In this document: positions 61,245-64,000 of the stretch, in pieces
Numbering within the stretch: position 1 is the first letter of the stretch
Layout of the letters: every line of letters starts with the position of its first letter
Origin: Paenibacillus oralis
GTDB taxonomy: Bacteria > Bacillota > Bacilli > Paenibacillales > Paenibacillaceae
Assembly (NCBI RefSeq): GCF_003863965.1
Contig: NZ_RRCN01000001.1
Span: forward strand, 2,242,527-2,306,526
Direction of reading: 5' to 3'
Length of the DNA stretch: 64,000 bases
Program-made: the position numbers and the translations under genes
Notes under the pieces: model-generated
Database searches by the model: none
What the model saw: only the letters and a program-made list of their open reading frames with translations
Told to the model about the DNA's origin: nothing

Positions 61245-62135
61245 TCATTTACTGACGTCTAACTTCGCGTAGGTCTTGTTCTCTTTTCGATATTGATGCG
61301 GTGTCGTCTGAAAAACCTGCCTAAATACTCGGGTAAAAGATTTCTCATTCGGAAACCCGTGATGAAGCGCAATTTGGATGATAGGCTGATCCGTGCTCAT
61401 CAAATCACGAAATGCCCGCTCCAAACGGATGGCATTAATGTATTGAAACAAGGTCACCCCCGTATGCTTGACAAAAAAACGGGCCAAATACTCGGAGGAT
61501 AATCCGAGAACCTCAGCAATTGCATTTAGAGACAAGTTCTGGTCATAGTTGGCTTTAATATAACCCATGATTAACGATAGCCGCTCCGAATATTTGCGAG
61601 AATCTCTAACAGGAACAAACGCATTGGTTTTTTTAAAATACTTGAATAAAACATATATAAGCTTGTAGGATAAGGCAGTTAAATGAATAGGGGCAAAAAG
61701 GTCTTGATCCCGGTTCAGGTACGCCGCCACTAAGTCGTTCAGCAATTCGCGCAGCTCGGCAAAATGCCGCAAACGCTGTTCATTCGCTTCCCAAATAGAT
61801 ATACAATCAAATGAAATCAAGCCATTGCCGGGATCATTTTCTTTGATAAATTCATAAGGAATCAGCACCGTAACCGCTTTTCTCTCCTCTCCCTCCGCTT
61901 TGCTCAAGGAAAAGGAATGAATGGCATTGGAATTGATCAGCACAATGTCCCCCGCTTGGGAGCGATAATTAGCGCCATCAACATAAATATGGTCAATCAT
62001 ACCCGACAACACATAGGAGATCTCTACGCTATCGTGCCAATGCGCCGAAATGTTTGCAGGTTCATTCGAAGAATGGACGATGATTTTTAACGGAAATGAT
62101 GCATCTGTCTGCACCAGTTCGTATTTATATTCCAT
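61245..62135 (-). CDS. AraC-family regulator with cupin domain
   Basis: 296 residues from ATG 62135 (GGGGGGAA upstream). Residues 15-110 are a cupin effector domain (SAHWHDSVEISYVLSG, GDIVLINSNAIHSF). The C-terminal 100 residues contain the AraC double HTH (LNAIAEVLGLSSEYLARFFV; IQIALHHGFPNEKSFTRVFR; TTPHQYRKEN). It is 94 bases upstream of the esterase, same strand, and is its probable activator. The ligand is likely a sugar, from family knowledge. Confidence 0.87.
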   Translation of the reverse strand: MEYKYELVQTDASFPLKIIVHSSNEPANISAHWHDSVEISYVLSGMIDHIYVDGANYRSQAGDIVLINSNAIHSFSLSKAEGEERKAVTVLIPYEFIKENDPGNGLISFDCISIWEANEQRLRHFAELRELLNDLVAAYLNRDQDLFAPIHLTALSYKLIYVLFKYFKKTNAFVPVRDSRKYSERLSLIMGYIKANYDQNLSLNAIAEVLGLSSEYLARFFVKHTGVTLFQYINAIRLERAFRDLMSTDQPIIQIALHHGFPNEKSFTRVFRQVFQTTPHQYRKENKTYAKLDVSK

Positions 62136-62169
62136 AAGTTCCCCCCTAGTTCGTCGATGGGCCGGACAC

Positions 62170-62225
62170 AAAAAAACCTAAGAAAAATAATATGTCGATG
62201 CCAACATATCATTTTCTTAGGTTTT
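62170..62225 (-). terminator. Long hairpin upstream of the AraC gene
   Basis: AAAACCTAAGAAAA...ATATGT and ACATAT...TTTTCTTAGGTTTT form arms of about 22 bp with minor mismatches. On the minus strand the stem is followed by seven Ts, so it resembles an intrinsic terminator or attenuator in the AraC leader. Confidence 0.55.
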
Positions 62226-62390
62226 GCCTGTCGGTCAGTAACAACCCTAAGTAAGATTAAATCGAGTATAAAACAATTGGAATATCATGTCAACGCTTTC
62301 ACAAAGGACGGAACGGGCGGGGCCGAAGATATTTCTATTCACTCCTCCGTTCCTTCAAAGTTATAATAAAACAGAAAGGAGCATGAGATT

Positions 62391-62537
62391 GTGTATAAAA
62401 AGAAGGCGCCTTTTCTGAAAGATAAAAATACTTGGAATTTACTTCAACTTCATAAAATATACTTTGCCACTTATGAATCCGCTTCGGCCCACTCAACCCA
62501 ATTTGATCTCCAAGAAATCAATTATCCGGATGAATAA
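62391..62537 (+). CDS. Small 48-residue protein of unknown function
   Basis: GTG 62391 lies nine bases after AAAGGAG and opens a 48-codon frame (starting YKKKAPFLKDKNTW, then NLLQLHKIYFATYESA, ending NYPDE). A strong terminator follows 12 bases later. The combination of ribosome site, protein-like composition and terminator supports a real small gene. It has no membrane segment or Cys. Not recognised. It is too short for standard length cut-offs. Confidence 0.55.
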   Translation: MYKKKAPFLKDKNTWNLLQLHKIYFATYESASAHSTQFDLQEINYPDE

Positions 62538-62549
62538 ACAACATCCTTG

Positions 62550-62592
62550 AACCGCTGTTAACCGCAAAAAGGCGGTGCAGCGGTTTTTTGTT
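62550..62592 (+). terminator. Terminator after the small gene
   Basis: AACCGCTG and CAGCGGTT with an inner CCGC/GCGG stem, followed by six Ts. Confidence 0.85.
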
Positions 62593-62645
62593 CGCCCCAA
62601 GCTGCATTTTTTGAAGATATACAAAATTTGAACAACACCCTCATA

Positions 62646-62659
62646 GTTAAGCGCTTTCA
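62646..62659. promoter_or_regulatory. cre-like site before the solute-binding gene
   Basis: GTTAAGCGCTTTCA matches the CcpA consensus at 12 of 14 positions, about 160 bases before the start codon. Confidence 0.5.
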
Positions 62660-62816
62660 AAAATTGAATACCGCTCCAAAACTGCCCGTTTACGCCGGCC
62701 TAAGCCTCCCTTTAAAGTCAATAGTGCCTGGTTCGGCCAGGCAAAGCGCGGCGGCGGTCCGCAGAAACGGGCGCCAGCATGAACGGTGTCCAAATCTAAC
62801 ATTTGGAGGTATGGAA

Positions 62817-64000
62817 ATGCGCAAAAAGGTAACCGTTTTCACATCGCTCGTCTTGATCACAGCCATACTGCTGGCAGGGTGCGGTTCAGGGGGGAACAGC
62901 GGGGAAACCGCGAATGCGCCGGGGGCCGGAGAACCGTCGGGAGAAAAGGTAAAGCTGACGGCGATTATGACGAAGCATCCGCTGACCAAGCCGCTGGCGG
63001 AAATGGAGTGGCTGCAGCAGGCGGAGGAGGCCGCCGGCGTGGACATCGAGTGGCAGGAGATCACCTCCGATTGGGGGCAGAAAAAAGGCACGATGCTGGC
63101 GAGCGGGGATATCCCGGATTTGTTTATCGGGCCTAACGTCATCACGGATGCGGACTTCGCCCAGTTCCAGGGATTGTTCCAGGACCTGTCGGCGATGCTC
63201 GATCAAGCCCCGAACGTACAGGCTATGTTCACCGACAAACCGGAGACGAAGCTGATCGCCACTCAGCCGGACGGCAAAATTTACGGCCTCCCGAAATATC
63301 AGCGGTTCTGGCCGGCGGCCTCGGCCCGGCAGTACATTAACAAGCAATGGCTGGATGAGCTTGGCCTTGACATGCCGACGACCTGGGATGAGCTGTACGA
63401 CGTGCTTATGGCGTTTAAGGAGAAGGACGCTAACGGCAACGGCGACCCGAACGATGAAATCCCGATGGACTGGCCGGGCGGCATCGGCGGCTATTTTAAC
63501 CCGGCGGTACTGATGGGCAGTATGGGCGTCACCTTATCGGACGGGAACGCGGAAGGCTATTTCGTCGAAGACGGCCAAGTGAAGAACTTCCTGATCGACG
63601 AGCGCTACAAAACGATGGTCGCTTTTCTCGGCAAGCTGTACAAGGCCGGACTGATCAATAAGGAAGTGTTTACCCACGACTATACGAAATTTCAATCGAC
63701 CGCCCGCGGGGAAGGCGATACGGCAAAGGTTGGCTTCACCTGGGGCTGGGTAGCGTCGGACCGGTTCGGGGAGCAACTCGCTCCGCAATATGCGTCCATG
63801 CCGCCGCTGAAGGTATCCGCCGATTATACGGGCAAACTGGCCTGGACCTATGACTACTACAACTTGAACTATGGCGTGAACCATATCGTCATGTCGGCGA
63901 AGAGCAAAAACAAGGAAGCGGCCATGCGCTTCATTAACGAGCTGTACGACCCGAAGGTGGGCATGCAGGTGCTGTTTGGCTCGCTCGGCCCGAACATAAA
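62817..64000 (+). CDS. ABC transporter solute-binding lipoprotein (partial)
   Basis: 394 codons are present, running off the window. ATG 62817 has GGAGG seven bases upstream. A signal peptide ends in the lipobox LLAGC (Cys22), followed by a Gly/Ser linker and a type-1 extracellular binding fold (KLTAIMTKHPLTKPLAEMEW; DIPDLFIGPNVITDADFAQF; DEKDANGNGDPNDEIP-like calcium-type loop at EKDANGNGDPNDEIP). The length and style match the roughly 550-residue Paenibacillus LipO/YtcQ-like oligosaccharide-binding lipoproteins. Permease genes would be expected on one side; none lies upstream here. Confidence 0.88.
   Translation, partial: MRKKVTVFTSLVLITAILLAGCGSGGNSGETANAPGAGEPSGEKVKLTAIMTKHPLTKPLAEMEWLQQAEEAAGVDIEWQEITSDWGQKKGTMLASGDIPDLFIGPNVITDADFAQFQGLFQDLSAMLDQAPNVQAMFTDKPETKLIATQPDGKIYGLPKYQRFWPAASARQYINKQWLDELGLDMPTTWDELYDVLMAFKEKDANGNGDPNDEIPMDWPGGIGGYFNPAVLMGSMGVTLSDGNAEGYFVEDGQVKNFLIDERYKTMVAFLGKLYKAGLINKEVFTHDYTKFQSTARGEGDTAKVGFTWGWVASDRFGEQLAPQYASMPPLKVSADYTGKLAWTYDYYNLNYGVNHIVMSAKSKNKEAAMRFINELYDPKVGMQVLFGSLGPNI

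Overview
The window looks like a chromosomal segment of a Bacillota bacterium, most likely Paenibacillus or a close relative. This is inferred from gene content: S-layer homology (SLH) domains, a YesN-type membrane AraC regulator, a Paenibacillus-style solute-binding lipoprotein, a glycoside hydrolase family 115 gene, a seven-gene Mrp antiporter, a SunI/YnzG-family gene and abundant intergenic repeats. No rRNA or tRNA gene was seen.

Layout. 1-3.0 kb: the 3' end of cas2, a leader and a type I-C CRISPR array of 41 repeats, followed by a YitT remnant. 3.3-8.0 kb: small membrane, lipoprotein and regulatory genes, one of them frameshifted. 8.0-11.3 kb: a scrambled sugar ABC transporter operon in front of an intact GH115 gene. 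11.6-28.0 kb: a defence-type island. It has a leftward, translationally coupled operon (CoiA-like zinc protein, coiled-coil protein, unknown protein, 1737-residue DUF1998-type SF2 helicase, decayed adenine methyltransferase). A divergent rightward set follows: a ParB-like protein with a 12-copy repeat, an intact D12 adenine methyltransferase, a NUDIX hydrolase and a PLD-helicase. 28.4-33.1 kb: a DUF6809 gene and a two-component system next to a BcrA/LanFEG-like ABC exporter. 33.2-34.0 kb: remnants (transposase start, c-di-AMP riboswitch-like element, AHSA1 pseudogene, dispersed repeat). 34.1-40.4 kb: a flavinylated fumarate-reductase-like lipoprotein, an SLH-anchored serine hydrolase and a MerR/serine hydrolase pair. 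40.6-43.0 kb: an IS1595-like transposase behind two LexA-type boxes, sitting inside a split dispersed repeat, then a small tyrosine recombinase. 43.0-49.7 kb: a universal-stress protein and mrpABCDEFG. 50.4-56.2 kb: ArsR/AHSA1 pair, secreted CAP/SLH protein, czcD-czcO. 56.9-64 kb: YesN-like regulator, secreted esterase with its AraC regulator, a 48-residue protein and a truncated solute-binding lipoprotein.

The main candidate for an undescribed system is the 11.6-21.0 kb operon. Its giant helicase resembles the DUF1998 helicases of Druantia and DISARM, but I do not recognise its three partner proteins. Each junction overlaps by a few bases, and its methyltransferase has been inactivated while the rest stays open. 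Several control signals are also readable: two MerR promoters with 19-bp spacers, four 11-bp-phased repeats before the ABC operon, a perfect 22-bp operator at czcD, and SOS-type boxes at the transposase.
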